From Formosimonas limnophila (GTDB taxonomy: Bacteria; Pseudomonadota; Gammaproteobacteria; Burkholderiales; Burkholderiaceae), in assembly GCF_014652675.1 (NCBI RefSeq), contig NZ_BMZG01000005.1, positions 124,001 through 188,000 on the forward strand: a DNA stretch of 64,000 bases. Reading direction: 5' to 3'. Positions 9,648-18,600 of the stretch are shown here, one piece after another (position 1 is the stretch's first letter; every line of letters starts with the position of its first letter). The notes beneath the pieces were generated by a model, which was not told the DNA's origin, did no database searches, and worked only from the letters and a program-made list of their open reading frames with translations. The position numbers were made by a program, and so were the translations under genes.

Positions 9648-10050
9648 GAATAATCCTCGCTCTGCAAAATACAAATAGGCCGCTCATGCGTTAGGAGCAA
9701 ATGGGCGACCTATGGAGATGTGTTGCAGTGCTTAATGTAATGGGCAATGCTTGTCATTCTACATGAAAACATGAGTTTTTGCGGCACGGCAAACCGAGCG
9801 AACCCGAACAAAAGCCGCGCCAGTTGTGGTTATTCATTATAATCAGCCCTCGTAGACCAAGAAACTGCAAAATAAGTCGGTTTTTTAGGCATATCGAGCC
9901 ACCTCAGAGAACATTGAGCACGACAAATGACCGATTTTTTTTTGATTGTTTGCGTCAATGACTGCTGTTTCTCTGAAAAATCTTAACTCCACATACGCGC
10001 TCTGCGAAGAAGTCGATGATGACTTTTTTCCTATTTCCCTAAGGACTAAT
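9648..10050. other. intergenic region, no gene seen
   Basis: Between two divergent genes. I see no convincing promoter pair, terminator or coding frame. The last 105 bases form an open frame in phase with the cytochrome gene but lack ribosome-site and signal-peptide logic, so I treat them as untranslated. Confidence 0.5.
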
Positions 10051-10440
10051 ATGCGTCACCTATTCATCACTGCACTGATTACAACTTTTTTTACTGCCTG
10101 CAGTCCATCAAAACCCTCCCCAAAAGTCACTCCAATGCCAGCAGAGGCTGCCACTGAACAACCCGCAGCACAAACATTCCCACCACCATTGCAACTGGCT
10201 CAGCAAAAAAACTGCCTAACTTGTCACACACTCAATAACAAAATTGTTGGTCCGTCATGGCGTGCAATCAGTGAAAAGTACAAAGGTCAAGATATGAAAG
10301 CCACACTCATCGATAAAGTTCAAAATGGCGGTCAGGGCAGCTTTGGAGCGGTTGCGATGCCTGCGAATGCGTCAAAAATATCAGTGGATGAAACAGCGTA
10401 TTTGGTCGATTGGCTACTGAAAGGTGCACCCACTCAATGA
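10051..10440 (+). CDS. cytochrome c lipoprotein (class I, c551/c552-like)
   Basis: A 129-residue protein. It starts MRHLFITALITTFFTAC, a lipoprotein signal with lipobox FTAC and acylated Cys17. A Pro/Ala-rich linker precedes one haem-binding motif CLTCH and the following VGPSW. The likely axial Met is in VAMPAN, and the C-terminal helix is YLVDWLLKG. This is the fold of small soluble class I cytochromes c; membrane anchoring makes it a likely electron shuttle at the periplasmic face. The start is chosen for AAGGA 5 bases upstream and the lipoprotein signal that follows; an in-frame ATG 105 bases upstream looks unlikely. Partner oxidase or reductase genes are not adjacent. Confidence 0.85.
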   Translation: MRHLFITALITTFFTACSPSKPSPKVTPMPAEAATEQPAAQTFPPPLQLAQQKNCLTCHTLNNKIVGPSWRAISEKYKGQDMKATLIDKVQNGGQGSFGAVAMPANASKISVDETAYLVDWLLKGAPTQ

Positions 10441-10458
10441 AAGTGATCAACTCGAATT

Positions 10459-10498
10459 GCCATAAAAAAACTGAGCCTGTTGCCCAGTTTTTTATGGC
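10459..10498. terminator. bidirectional terminator between convergent genes
   Basis: GCCATAAAAAAACTG (10459-10473) pairs with CAGTTTTTTATGGC (10485-10498), closing a short GC-paired inner loop. It separates the cytochrome gene from the convergent ntrX-like gene and can serve both. Confidence 0.75.
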
Positions 10499-10514
10499 GT
10501 GAATAATTGCACAA

Positions 10515-11252
10515 TCACGCTGTTTTTTTCGAGGATTTTGAAATCGAGATTCCGAGCTGTTTGAGCTTACGGTACAAATGTGTGCGCTCTAAGCCCGTTT
10601 TTTCAGCAATGCGAGTGATGTTCGCCTTCTCTTGCTGAAGGTGGTACTCGAAATAAATACGCTCAAAAGCATCACGCGCATCACGCAACGACAACTCCAA
10701 ATCCAACGCCATGAGCTGCTGTACACTCGGAGCGAGCTGCTGCTCGACAACCACCTCAACGACATTAGACGAGTCATTATCCCCGGCTGTGGGTACGGAC
10801 AAGTCGGTCGCCTCCTCCGTTTTGTCCACTTTGGCGGCATAATGGGCATTGCTCATGTGCATCACGACGTCTTTAATGTCTGGCGCTCCTGATTTATTTA
10901 AGCCATGCTGAACCGTGTGCAACAGTTTTTGCAAAGTAATCGGCTTTTCGAGAAAGTCCAAAGCACCAATGCGCGTGGCTTCGACCGCCGTGTCAATGCT
11001 GGCATGACCACTCATCATCACCACAGGCATGGTGAGTTGGCCATTCAACGCCCACTCTTTGAGTAACGTCACGCCATCCGTATCAGGCATCCAAATATCA
11101 AGCAAAACGAGATCAGGCCGCATCTTGTCACGCGCAGCACGCGCTTGGGCGGCGTTCTCGGCCAGCATAACGACGTGGCCCTCGTCATATAAAATTTCGG
11201 AGAGCAATTCGCGTATGCCCATTTCATCATCGACGACTAAGATATTGGCCAT
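10515..11252 (-). CDS. ntrX: NtrX-like response regulator lacking the AAA+ domain
   Basis: A 245-residue regulator. The receiver domain (about 3-118) has acidic residues D8/D9 and phospho-acceptor D52 in LLDIWMPD. A variable linker (about 125-190) follows. The Fis-type helix-turn-helix (about 200-240) reads NITRIAEKTGLERTHLYRKLKQLGI. The DNA-binding domain is that of NtrX/NtrC-type regulators, but the sigma54-interacting ATPase module normally between the two ends is absent. So it cannot activate sigma54 directly and probably represses or activates sigma70 promoters. This short form accompanies NtrY-like kinases in Burkholderiales. It lies 69 bases downstream of the kinase on the same strand. 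Confidence 0.8.
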   Translation of the reverse strand: MANILVVDDEMGIRELLSEILYDEGHVVMLAENAAQARAARDKMRPDLVLLDIWMPDTDGVTLLKEWALNGQLTMPVVMMSGHASIDTAVEATRIGALDFLEKPITLQKLLHTVQHGLNKSGAPDIKDVVMHMSNAHYAAKVDKTEEATDLSVPTAGDNDSSNVVEVVVEQQLAPSVQQLMALDLELSLRDARDAFERIYFEYHLQQEKANITRIAEKTGLERTHLYRKLKQLGISISKSSKKTA

Positions 11253-11321
11253 GTTGTTCTACCTGTGTGAGGTTTTTGTATTGACTGACCTTGTCCTTAG
11301 ACTCGGCTCACATCAACCCTA

Positions 11322-13598
11322 TTATAAAAGTGGCGGCGTTAACGAAGCTGTCTCATTTTGAGCCACATTTAAAAACAGTATATCAATTTGTGCGCCCAAA
11401 ATCTCATTAGACGTCTCATTTTTTAAACAATTTTTCACAACGATTTTTGCGTGATGCGCATCAATGATTTTTTTGACCACAGGCAGCCCCAAACCAGTAC
11501 CTGTCGCCTTGGTGGTATTGTATGGTTCAAACATTCGCGCCAGTGCCTTGCCAGTGAAACCAACACCATTATCTTTGATACTGAAATTCACACCTATTTG
11601 GTTCAATAAACCACTGCTTTGTAGAGGCACAAGGCGGGTTTGAATATCAATGATCGGCAAACCTTGATCGTTTTTGGCTTCTATCGCATTTTTAATCAAA
11701 TTATGAAACACCTGACGCAGCTGCTGCGCATCGGCAAGAATGTCAGGTAAGCCTTGCGCCAACCCCACTCGAATCAGGTATTGCGGTGACTCACCAATCT
11801 GACCACTTTCGTACAGCACCAAAATATCGGTAATCAGCTCATTCAAACTGACAGGGGCAAAGCTGACCTCAGGAGCACGAGCATAGTCGCGAAATTCATT
11901 GACAAGGTTTTGCAACGCGCCCACCTGATTGACAATGGTGCGTGTACTGCGCTCCAACAGCTGTTGATCTGACTCTTCGAGTTTCTCCGACAGCTTATGC
12001 TGTAGTCGCTCAGCAGATAGCTGAATCGGCGTGAGCGGGTTTTTGATTTCGTGCGCCAAACGTCTGGCTACCTCACCCCACGCCAAAGTCCGCTGCGCCG
12101 AGATGATGGGTGAAATATCATCAATCACCAACACATAACCATCACTGTCGGCGCGGGTGAAACGCGAGCCTTGAATCGACAGCGTGATTTCATCCTCGTG
12201 ATGACCTCGTTCAATCACGACATTTTGCTGCACGCGCCATGGTGCATGACTGCTTTGGGAGCGCGCATGATTGGCCGCTGCGAATACCGCATCATATAGA
12301 GATGCGAGCGCAGTCGTATTGGCCATATGCTGACCGATGAATGGGGTTAGTGGCACATTAAAAATCCGTGAAGCTGATTGGTTGTGGTCCTCTAAAACAA
12401 AGTGACTATCAAACACGAGAACACCCGCCGATAGATTGTCCAACACGGCCTCAGAGTATGCCTTTTCAGACTCCAGTGCTTTTTGATTCGCGGTGAGTGA
12501 GGCTTGTGTAGTATTGAGTTGACTGGCCATGTCGCCGAATGAGTCAACCAATTGAATCAGCTCATCCGAGCCTTTGACACGCTGAGGCACGAGCGCGTAT
12601 TGGCCTTTGGCCACCTTGCGTGTGGCTTCGGCCAACCACAGTATCGGCTGAATCATGCGATTAGCAATCAAGAAAGCCGCCGCAACCGCAGCCAGCACGG
12701 TCAACAGCAATGACACACCAAGCGTGACGCGATAGAGGTTTTTCAGACTGTTGCGTGAGGCTTCAGTGGCTTGATAATCGCGTAAGCCCGTTTGAATCGC
12801 CCCAACATCAGCCGAAAACGCCGCAGGCATGACGCGTTGCGCGTATACATAGCGAGTTTGACTCTCAGCAGACTGGTTGGGAATTTGGTACAAGACATGA
12901 ATGATGGGCGAGGCGGCAGTACTGGTATCATTACCATCCACGGTGTCTGACTCATCTTCGATGACCGTCACGCCATCGGCAGATTTGTCCAAACTCGCGG
13001 TATTCACATAATCAGGACTTGGCAGAACGAGATTTTCACCCGTTTGACTCTGTTGCCACACAATTGCGCCCACTGCATTGAGTATGACAATCCGCTCAAG
13101 CTGATAGCGCGTGAGCCACTCTTTGGCATCACTGTCGCTGATGGTATTGCGCTGAGCCAATTGCAAGCTGATGCGCCCCACATCACTGCGACTTTGCTCT
13201 GAGACACTGCTCAAATGCTCACGCCCAAACGTCAAGCCAGCTTCCAGCGCGCGATTCAAATCAAGATTGAACCATGTGTCAATGGTTCGTGAAACAAACA
13301 GCGTTGAGATGGCAAATAAAATCACCCCAGGAACAATGCCGAGCAAAGCAAATGACAGTGCAAACCGTGTGAGTAGCCTCGTGCCAAAGACATTGCGACG
13401 AAAACGCCCCAACAACCAGTAAGCAAGCACTCCCAATAGGCCAATCATCACAATGATGACAATGATGTTGAGCACCAACAATGTCGGATACTGACTTTCA
13501 AACGCTTCGCTACCGCGTGTGGACAGCGCCAGACCCAGCAGCAGTAATGTGCCGAGAATCATGGCGCCTGCCAGCAGGCCTTTGAGGTATTTATTCAT
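11322..13598 (-). CDS. ntrY: NtrY-like membrane sensor histidine kinase
   Basis: A 758-residue kinase with two closely spaced N-terminal helices (about 8-25 and 42-64) and a third near 85-105. A periplasmic domain extends to about 285. A further helix, a HAMP segment and a PAS-like domain (about 375-480) follow. The phospho-acceptor motif AHEIKNPLTPIQLSAERL has its His near residue 516. The ATPase domain contains DNGVGF and GTGLGLPVVKKI. NtrY kinases respond to nitrogen or redox conditions and phosphorylate NtrX. Here the partner follows immediately downstream, and the whole run rsmB, DUF4390, ntrY, ntrX shares one orientation, so co-transcription is likely. Confidence 0.85.
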   Translation of the reverse strand: MNKYLKGLLAGAMILGTLLLLGLALSTRGSEAFESQYPTLLVLNIIVIIVMIGLLGVLAYWLLGRFRRNVFGTRLLTRFALSFALLGIVPGVILFAISTLFVSRTIDTWFNLDLNRALEAGLTFGREHLSSVSEQSRSDVGRISLQLAQRNTISDSDAKEWLTRYQLERIVILNAVGAIVWQQSQTGENLVLPSPDYVNTASLDKSADGVTVIEDESDTVDGNDTSTAASPIIHVLYQIPNQSAESQTRYVYAQRVMPAAFSADVGAIQTGLRDYQATEASRNSLKNLYRVTLGVSLLLTVLAAVAAAFLIANRMIQPILWLAEATRKVAKGQYALVPQRVKGSDELIQLVDSFGDMASQLNTTQASLTANQKALESEKAYSEAVLDNLSAGVLVFDSHFVLEDHNQSASRIFNVPLTPFIGQHMANTTALASLYDAVFAAANHARSQSSHAPWRVQQNVVIERGHHEDEITLSIQGSRFTRADSDGYVLVIDDISPIISAQRTLAWGEVARRLAHEIKNPLTPIQLSAERLQHKLSEKLEESDQQLLERSTRTIVNQVGALQNLVNEFRDYARAPEVSFAPVSLNELITDILVLYESGQIGESPQYLIRVGLAQGLPDILADAQQLRQVFHNLIKNAIEAKNDQGLPIIDIQTRLVPLQSSGLLNQIGVNFSIKDNGVGFTGKALARMFEPYNTTKATGTGLGLPVVKKIIDAHHAKIVVKNCLKNETSNEILGAQIDILFLNVAQNETASLTPPLL

Positions 13599-13681
13599 GG
13601 ATTGAAGTGTCGTTGAATAGTACAGTCACAGATTGTAAACGATATGAAAACATTGTGAAGCTGACTATGCCGCCAAAGCAC

Positions 13682-14275
13682 TTAGCGTGGAGTGAAGGTG
13701 AAACGATACCAGTTCGACGACAAACCCCAAACTTGTTGAGTCAAAGCATTGAGCTGATAAGTACGCGGTAATTTTGAAGTATTTAGATACATACGGATAG
13801 CCGCTTGATAGGATTCACCCACCGCCAATTGCGAAGAGTCCACAACACGCCATTGTTCGGGACGCGAAGCGAACAACACCGACTCGCTCAGAGTATTGAA
13901 TCGATACTGGTCATTGCCCACTGCAACGCGATACTGCTGCGTCAAGCTATTATAAGAAATACGGTACTCGCGACGCGCACTGACAACGTCCTCATCCAAG
14001 CCATACCATCGCGGCCGACTCAAACGATACTCAACATTGAAAAACAGCGCCGTACCGTGATTCACAGCTTCTTGTAACTGTGTTGGCAAACTGAGACGAA
14101 AATCAGCATTGACTGCATAATCGCCATCGGACAAGCGACTCATCGTCGCGTACTGTGGCGCAATCTCAGCTTGCGCCACATGTGTAGGCAAACACAGCAC
14201 CAAGGCGAACGCCACCAACACGCGCAAAAAAAACGTCAATAAATGTTTCAGCGAAAGTGGAAAAGCAACAATCAT
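13682..14275 (-). CDS. DUF4390 family exported protein
   Basis: About 197 residues from the Met at 14275. The N-terminus has a hydrophobic export signal (SLKHLLTFFLRVLVAFALVLC), and the mature region is beta-rich. It matches DUF4390 in length and in features such as the PRWYGLDEDV segment and conserved C-terminal WYRFTFTPR. The family has no assigned biochemical role but is regularly found between rsmB and the ntrYX pair in Burkholderiales, as here. An upstream in-frame start would add 26 non-conserved residues before the signal peptide, so I prefer the shorter form. Confidence 0.75.
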   Translation of the reverse strand: MIVAFPLSLKHLLTFFLRVLVAFALVLCLPTHVAQAEIAPQYATMSRLSDGDYAVNADFRLSLPTQLQEAVNHGTALFFNVEYRLSRPRWYGLDEDVVSARREYRISYNSLTQQYRVAVGNDQYRFNTLSESVLFASRPEQWRVVDSSQLAVGESYQAAIRMYLNTSKLPRTYQLNALTQQVWGLSSNWYRFTFTPR

Positions 14276-14382
14276 GTTTGCATTATCGTGATTTCTACAA
14301 CAAGCCGGTAACAAAACATCTAAAAAGCCGAACATGTCGCAAAAAACCAACAAAATCGGTTGTTTGTAAACAACATGTTAGT

Positions 14383-15942
14383 TTAAGCAACCTTAACCAA
14401 CGCTGCATAAAAAAAGCCATCGTGGTTCAACCCATCGTCCACTCGAGGCAGCAGCTGCCCATCAGAGCTAGCCACGCGACGAATCAAAGGCAAATCCATG
14501 CGTTGTGCATTCGGCGTGTGGCTCAGAAATTCGGCCAAGACACTCTCGCCCTCATCCTCAAAAATCGAGCATGTACAATACAGCATGCGCCCACCAACTG
14601 CCAATACTTGCCACATCGAGCGCAACAACTGCCGCTGCTGCTTGGCCAACCCTTCTAAATCCTCCGGCTCACGCAACCAGCGAATATCTGGATGACGACG
14701 CACGATGCCGCTGGCTGAACACGGCGCATCAAGCAAAACCCGATCAAACGGCACGCCATCCCACCAGCTTTTCACCAGATTCGCATCATCAACCTGAACC
14801 TGAGCAGTTAGGTTCAATCGTAACAGATTCTCATCAATGCGCCGTGCGCGCGCCTCATCTTTTTCAAGTGCCAACAACTCAACGTCAAAATGCTCCAAAA
14901 GATGGCAGGTTTTACCTCCAGGTGCCGCACAAGCATCTAAAACACGCATCCCATTTTGCACGTCCAGCAGCTGCGTGGACAACTGCGCCCCCGCATCCTG
15001 AACCGATACCACACCATCGGCAAATCGTGGTAAAACCGACACAGAGCACGGCTGACTCAATACCAACGCATCACCATTTAAATTTGATAAAGCCACAGAC
15101 TCACGCCCATCCTGAGCCAGCAAAGCTTGATAACCTGCAACATCCATCAACCGAGCATTCACACGCAGTGTCATCGGCGGACGGGTGTTATTCACCGTCA
15201 AAATTCGCTGCCAATCATCAGGATACTGGGCCTTAAGCTGGTCAATCCACCATTGCGGGTGATTCCACGCAGCCACCTCATCCACCTGCGCAGCAGCCTC
15301 CCACGCATCGCGCTCACGCAAAAATCGGCGCAAAATCGCATTCACCAAACCCTTTGCATGAGGGCGACGCGCCTCCACAGCCGCCACGGCCTGATTAACC
15401 AATGTGAACTCATCCTCTTCGCGCAAATACAACTGCGTCAAACTCACCCACAGCATCGCCTGCAACCAAGGCGCAGGCGGCTTTTCCACAAAACATTGTA
15501 CCCAAAACTGAACCAAGCCCAAATACCGCATCACATCAAAGCTCAATCGCTGCACATTCGGGCGCGCCACCTCGTCAATCGGCAAAACAGCCAACACCTG
15601 CTGCAACGAAAACCCCTCAACTACTGCATGAGCGGCATGTGCGGCCATCGTCAACTGATACGCCAACGAGCTCGGTTCAACCGAAGCAGGCGGCGGCGAA
15701 ATCGCCATCAAATCAAAATGAGCCCCCTCAACCAAAGCAGACTCATCGCGACGAGAAGACTTTAATTTTTGAGCATGTACACCAGAACGGTCAGATGACG
15801 CCACGTGTGTTTTTTGACTGGCCGAAAAAGGCCGATGGGATGGCGCTGTATGAGAAGATTTTTTGATGACTTTTGATGTATGGGATTTTGCTTTTGATTT
15901 AGGCTTGACGGGTAAACTAAGTTTTTTTACAGAATCATTCAT
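14383..15942 (-). CDS. rsmB: 16S rRNA (cytosine967-C5)-methyltransferase RsmB
   Basis: A 519-residue enzyme that methylates C967 of 16S rRNA. A NusB-like RNA-binding domain (about 90-230) precedes the SAM-dependent methyltransferase domain with DACAAPGGKTCHLLE. The catalytic-cysteine motifs are LLDAPCSASGIVRRHPDIRW and YCTCSIFEDE. The first 85-90 residues are a Lys/Ser/His-rich extension absent from many RsmB proteins; it may be a disordered RNA-binding tail. Met at 15942 opens a continuous frame, but part of this extension could be untranslated. It heads a same-strand run with DUF4390 and ntrYX. Confidence 0.9.
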   Translation of the reverse strand: MNDSVKKLSLPVKPKSKAKSHTSKVIKKSSHTAPSHRPFSASQKTHVASSDRSGVHAQKLKSSRRDESALVEGAHFDLMAISPPPASVEPSSLAYQLTMAAHAAHAVVEGFSLQQVLAVLPIDEVARPNVQRLSFDVMRYLGLVQFWVQCFVEKPPAPWLQAMLWVSLTQLYLREEDEFTLVNQAVAAVEARRPHAKGLVNAILRRFLRERDAWEAAAQVDEVAAWNHPQWWIDQLKAQYPDDWQRILTVNNTRPPMTLRVNARLMDVAGYQALLAQDGRESVALSNLNGDALVLSQPCSVSVLPRFADGVVSVQDAGAQLSTQLLDVQNGMRVLDACAAPGGKTCHLLEHFDVELLALEKDEARARRIDENLLRLNLTAQVQVDDANLVKSWWDGVPFDRVLLDAPCSASGIVRRHPDIRWLREPEDLEGLAKQQRQLLRSMWQVLAVGGRMLYCTCSIFEDEGESVLAEFLSHTPNAQRMDLPLIRRVASSDGQLLPRVDDGLNHDGFFYAALVKVA

Positions 15943-16239
15943 GAGATATCCAAGGTGTTTGGCGTGAAATTGCCTGCATTATAACGTCTATGCCCACCTC
16001 AACTTTAAGAACTTGTACCAAAAAACCAGCAGCATCATTTGCCTCATTTAAATGAAGGCAATAAAGTCTAGCAAACTAAAAAAGACACCGCTTAACTTTA
16101 CGGTGCCGCCATACGTTTTACAACCCATCAAATCATTTTAGGGTCGCTTCTATCCTGAGTTTGGCTCTGGCCGAATTAACAGCTGCTGATCGACCGTCGC
16201 CATACGGTCATGACTTTGCTCAATCGGCGTATTCGCAGC
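15943..16239. other. intergenic region
   Basis: Contains the terminator-like hairpin at 16078-16105 and a palindromic GCCTCATTTAAATGAAGGC near 16040. The stretch 16140-16240 is probably further decayed rfbC 3' sequence or flank. No intact gene. Confidence 0.5.
16078..16105 (-). terminator. Rho-independent terminator after the rfb remnants
   Basis: Read on the minus strand, CACCG (loop of 10) CGGTG is followed by T, C and then a six-T run. The stem is short (5 bp) but the T tract and position downstream of the rfbC remnant support it. Confidence 0.5.
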
Positions 16240-16754
16240 CTAGCGTGCATTCATTTGAGCTGTGTTATAGCTGTATCCTGTTGCGTCTCTGTGCCACAAA
16301 GATAAAGTAGAGTCACCCCAACGCACTGAGCACTCATGCAGGAGAATAATAATTCGTAGTTTTATATAAAAATCTGCGGTGTCGCTGAGCACATAAAACC
16401 CGTGCGCGGAGCCTTCAGGTATCCAAAACTGATGTTTATTTGCCACTTAACCACGCCTGTCCACTTGCCGAATGTAGGGGAACTGCGCCTCATATCAACA
16501 GCAACGTCAAATACTTCACCCTGTGTAACTCGAACGAGCTTCCCTTGAGCCATTGGTAATAGCTGGTAGTGGAGGCCGCGCAAGACACCTTTCGATGAGC
16601 GGGAATGATTGTCTTGCACGAAGTTGACTTCTCGGCCAACGATTTCGTTAGATTTCTGCTGGTTAAAGCTTTTCATAAAAAAGCCTCGTTCGTCAGCGAA
16701 TACTTTCGGCTCGATGATGAGGACGCCTGAGATTTCGGTTTGGATGACATTCAT
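16240..16754 (-). pseudogene. rfbC: dTDP-4-dehydrorhamnose 3,5-epimerase remnant, frameshifted
   Basis: The first 110 residues match RfbC well (VFADERGFFMKSF, QDNHSRSSKGVLRGLHYQ, GEVFDVAVDMRRSSPTFGKW). After FGKWTGVV the frame breaks. It resumes in another phase as NKHQFWIPEGSAHGFYVLSDTADF, then shifts again around 16345-16365, where FLYKTTNYYSP can be read in a third phase. At least two frameshifts, so no functional epimerase is made. The enzyme would act in dTDP-L-rhamnose synthesis for O-antigen. It directly follows an rfbA fragment in the normal rfbA-rfbC order. Confidence 0.85.
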
Positions 16755-16756
16755 GA

Positions 16757-16981
16757 TTAACCTTTCGCTACTTTCAGGAGGTATTGACCACAGTCACTTT
16801 TTAGCAAAGATTGCGCCAACTCAATAAGCTTATCTCGGTTAATGCATCCCATTCGATAAGCAATTTCCTCGGCACATGCCACTTGCAAGCCTTGACGCTT
16901 TTGTATAGATGCGACAAACGAGCCTGCATCGTGGAACGACTCGTGCGTACCTGTATCAAGCCATGCAAAACCACGATCCAT
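16757..16981 (-). pseudogene. rfbA: glucose-1-phosphate thymidylyltransferase, C-terminal fragment
   Basis: About 73 residues match only the C-terminal quarter of RfbA (GFAWLDTGTHESF, SIQKRQGLQVACAEEIAYRMG). The catalytic N-terminal nucleotide-binding part is missing: homology stops abruptly at about 16978, where the IS21-like fragment begins. This suggests the insertion or a linked deletion removed the rest of the locus. The stop lies 2 bases before the rfbC remnant start. Confidence 0.85.
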
Positions 16982-17137
16982 TGTTTTTATCCACGTTTAG
17001 GCGATTATTTAACCGAACTAACCCACCGACTGCACACCAAGCAGTCCCAACCAAAATCCCAGCGCATGACAGCCCGTCGCCATTACGAGTGCCTCAAATC
17101 TAAAGGCTATGAAAGTCGCTACGAAGCTGTCAACACC
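16982..17137 (+). pseudogene. IS21-family IstA transposase fragment (tentative)
   Basis: A plus-strand reading gives YPRLGDYLTELTHRL and later QRMTARRHYECLKSKGYESR, YEAVNTMSKR. The pattern of a basic stretch, TAxxxYxxLKxxGY and YxxVxxxxKR resembles the N-terminal region of IstA transposases, between the helix-turn-helix and the DDE domain. It begins exactly where rfbA homology ends and stops near the GST 3' end. Only about 50 residues are left, so the family call is moderate. Confidence 0.4.
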
Positions 17138-17140
17138 ATG

Positions 17141-17809
17141 TCAAAGCGCACTCAGTGCGCTCGCAGCAATTGCTACATCATCGGTCGCAGGATAAGCCCA
17201 CGTTTCTTCCACCGCAGCAGCCACCCATTCCCGAATATACGGATCAAACCAAACTGTGTGCAAGTAAGCAAAACATGTATCGTCAAGCTCTACCCCGTAA
17301 GAATTAAAGCGCATCACAACAGGAGCAAAAAATGCGTCGGCTGCACTCCATTTGCCAAACAACCACGGCCCTAAATGGCCATAAAGCGCTCGACAATCAC
17401 GCCAAATCGCACAAACACGCTCAATGTCAGCAATACAGGCAGCGCTCGGTGTGACCTTAACCCTTACACGACAATTCATTGGCATTTCGGCGCGCAATGC
17501 AGCAAACCCACTGTGCATTTCCGCACAAATGGCTCTGGCATAGGTACGCATCACGTGATCCACAGGCCACACACCCAAATAACTTTCGTGGCAATACTCA
17601 GTAATAGCCAAGGTATCCCACAGCGCTACCTCATCATTTATCAAAACAGGCACTTTACCTGATGGTGAGTATTGCAGCAGGGTCGCACGCGTTTCTGGCT
17701 GAGCCAAGGGAACGATCACCTCATTGAATGACACGCCTAGTGATTTAAGTAGCCACCATGCGCGCAGCGACCACGATGAGTAATTTTTATTACCAATAAT
17801 GAGTTGCAT
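17141..17809 (-). CDS. glutathione S-transferase family protein
   Basis: A 222-residue GST. The thioredoxin-like N-terminal domain (about 1-80) begins MQLIIGNKNYSSWSLRAW, with the Ser-rich catalytic segment and the cis-Pro glutathione-site motif GKVPVLIND. It is followed by the all-helical C-terminal domain. The NKNYSSWSLRAW opening marks a widespread proteobacterial GST subgroup. The likely role is glutathione conjugation or reduction of small electrophiles; the substrate is unknown. It is flanked by the rfb/IS graveyard downstream and a terminator upstream, so it is probably transcribed alone. Confidence 0.85.
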   Translation of the reverse strand: MQLIIGNKNYSSWSLRAWWLLKSLGVSFNEVIVPLAQPETRATLLQYSPSGKVPVLINDEVALWDTLAITEYCHESYLGVWPVDHVMRTYARAICAEMHSGFAALRAEMPMNCRVRVKVTPSAACIADIERVCAIWRDCRALYGHLGPWLFGKWSAADAFFAPVVMRFNSYGVELDDTCFAYLHTVWFDPYIREWVAAAVEETWAYPATDDVAIAASALSAL

Positions 17810-17869
17810 ACCATCCCTCGTTGATGTGATATAAATGACCGCCGATCGGCTCTAAACGCCATCATAAAC

Positions 17870-17898
17870 AAAAACCCGCAAATAATCTGCGGGTTTTT
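17870..17898 (-). terminator. terminator of rplY
   Basis: AAAAACCCGCA / TGCGGGTTTTT form an 11-bp perfect stem with a 7-base loop, 19 bases after the rplY stop codon on the minus strand. It also precedes the GST gene. Confidence 0.8.
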
Positions 17899-17917
17899 GG
17901 TGATACGCGAAACAAAA

Positions 17918-18472
17918 TTACTTACCAGCAACAGCCAGTGTGATGTCTTTTTGTTTGCCCAATACCAGTGATACACCTTCTGGTAACGTCAATTGGCTGG
18001 CCTTGATGGCTTGACCTGCTTCTAATTTAGACGCATCAACCGTCAAAACCGATGGTAAGTCTTTTGGCAAGCAAGCGATTTTGACATTAAATACCGCTGC
18101 TTTAACACGTTGGCCACCGATTTTAACCGCTGGTGAGTTTTCACCGCCAACGAATTTCAAAGGTACTTTAACAGTGATTTTTTCGTCTGCTTTCACACGT
18201 TGTAAGTCAACATGCAAAATCATCGGTTTGAACGGGTGAACTTGAACGTCACGAACAATGACTTGCTCAACAGTACCGTCTAATTCCAAATCAAGCACAG
18301 AGTGACGCACGCCTTCTTTACGCAAAGCGTGGAACAGGCTGTTGTGTTCGAGTTCAATCGATGTAGCGGCTGCGGCAGCACCGTAAACCACGCCTGGCGT
18401 TTGGCCATTGTTGCGCATACGGCGGCTCGCACCCGTACCGTGCAATGAACGGCTAGTAGCAATAATTTTCAT
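17918..18472 (-). CDS. rplY: 50S ribosomal protein L25 (long, CTC-type)
   Basis: A 184-residue L25 with the 5S rRNA-binding N-terminal domain (MKIIATSRSLHGTGASRRMR, GQTPGVVYG) and the C-terminal beta domain typical of the long CTC form (QVHPFKPMILHVDLQRV). The start at 18472 is chosen because GGAG lies just upstream and the N-terminus aligns with the family; longer in-frame extensions look spurious. The prs-rplY order with shared orientation is conserved in many proteobacteria. Confidence 0.93.
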   Translation of the reverse strand: MKIIATSRSLHGTGASRRMRNNGQTPGVVYGAAAAATSIELEHNSLFHALRKEGVRHSVLDLELDGTVEQVIVRDVQVHPFKPMILHVDLQRVKADEKITVKVPLKFVGGENSPAVKIGGQRVKAAVFNVKIACLPKDLPSVLTVDASKLEAGQAIKASQLTLPEGVSLVLGKQKDITLAVAGK

Positions 18473-18600
18473 AAAAACTCCAAAATAAAAAAGTTCGATT
18501 CGCGTTTTGCAATAAACCCAAACCGACATGTCGTTCAACCGCGACCAGTTGAACGTTTGTGCCTCACGATTCCATCGTGACGCTCAAACTGTTTTGTCAC

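Noticed and set aside
15127-15765. 212-codon plus-strand frame
   Set aside because: Lies antisense to rsmB, with His/Arg/Gln-rich composition typical of a shadow frame; rsmB is unmistakable.
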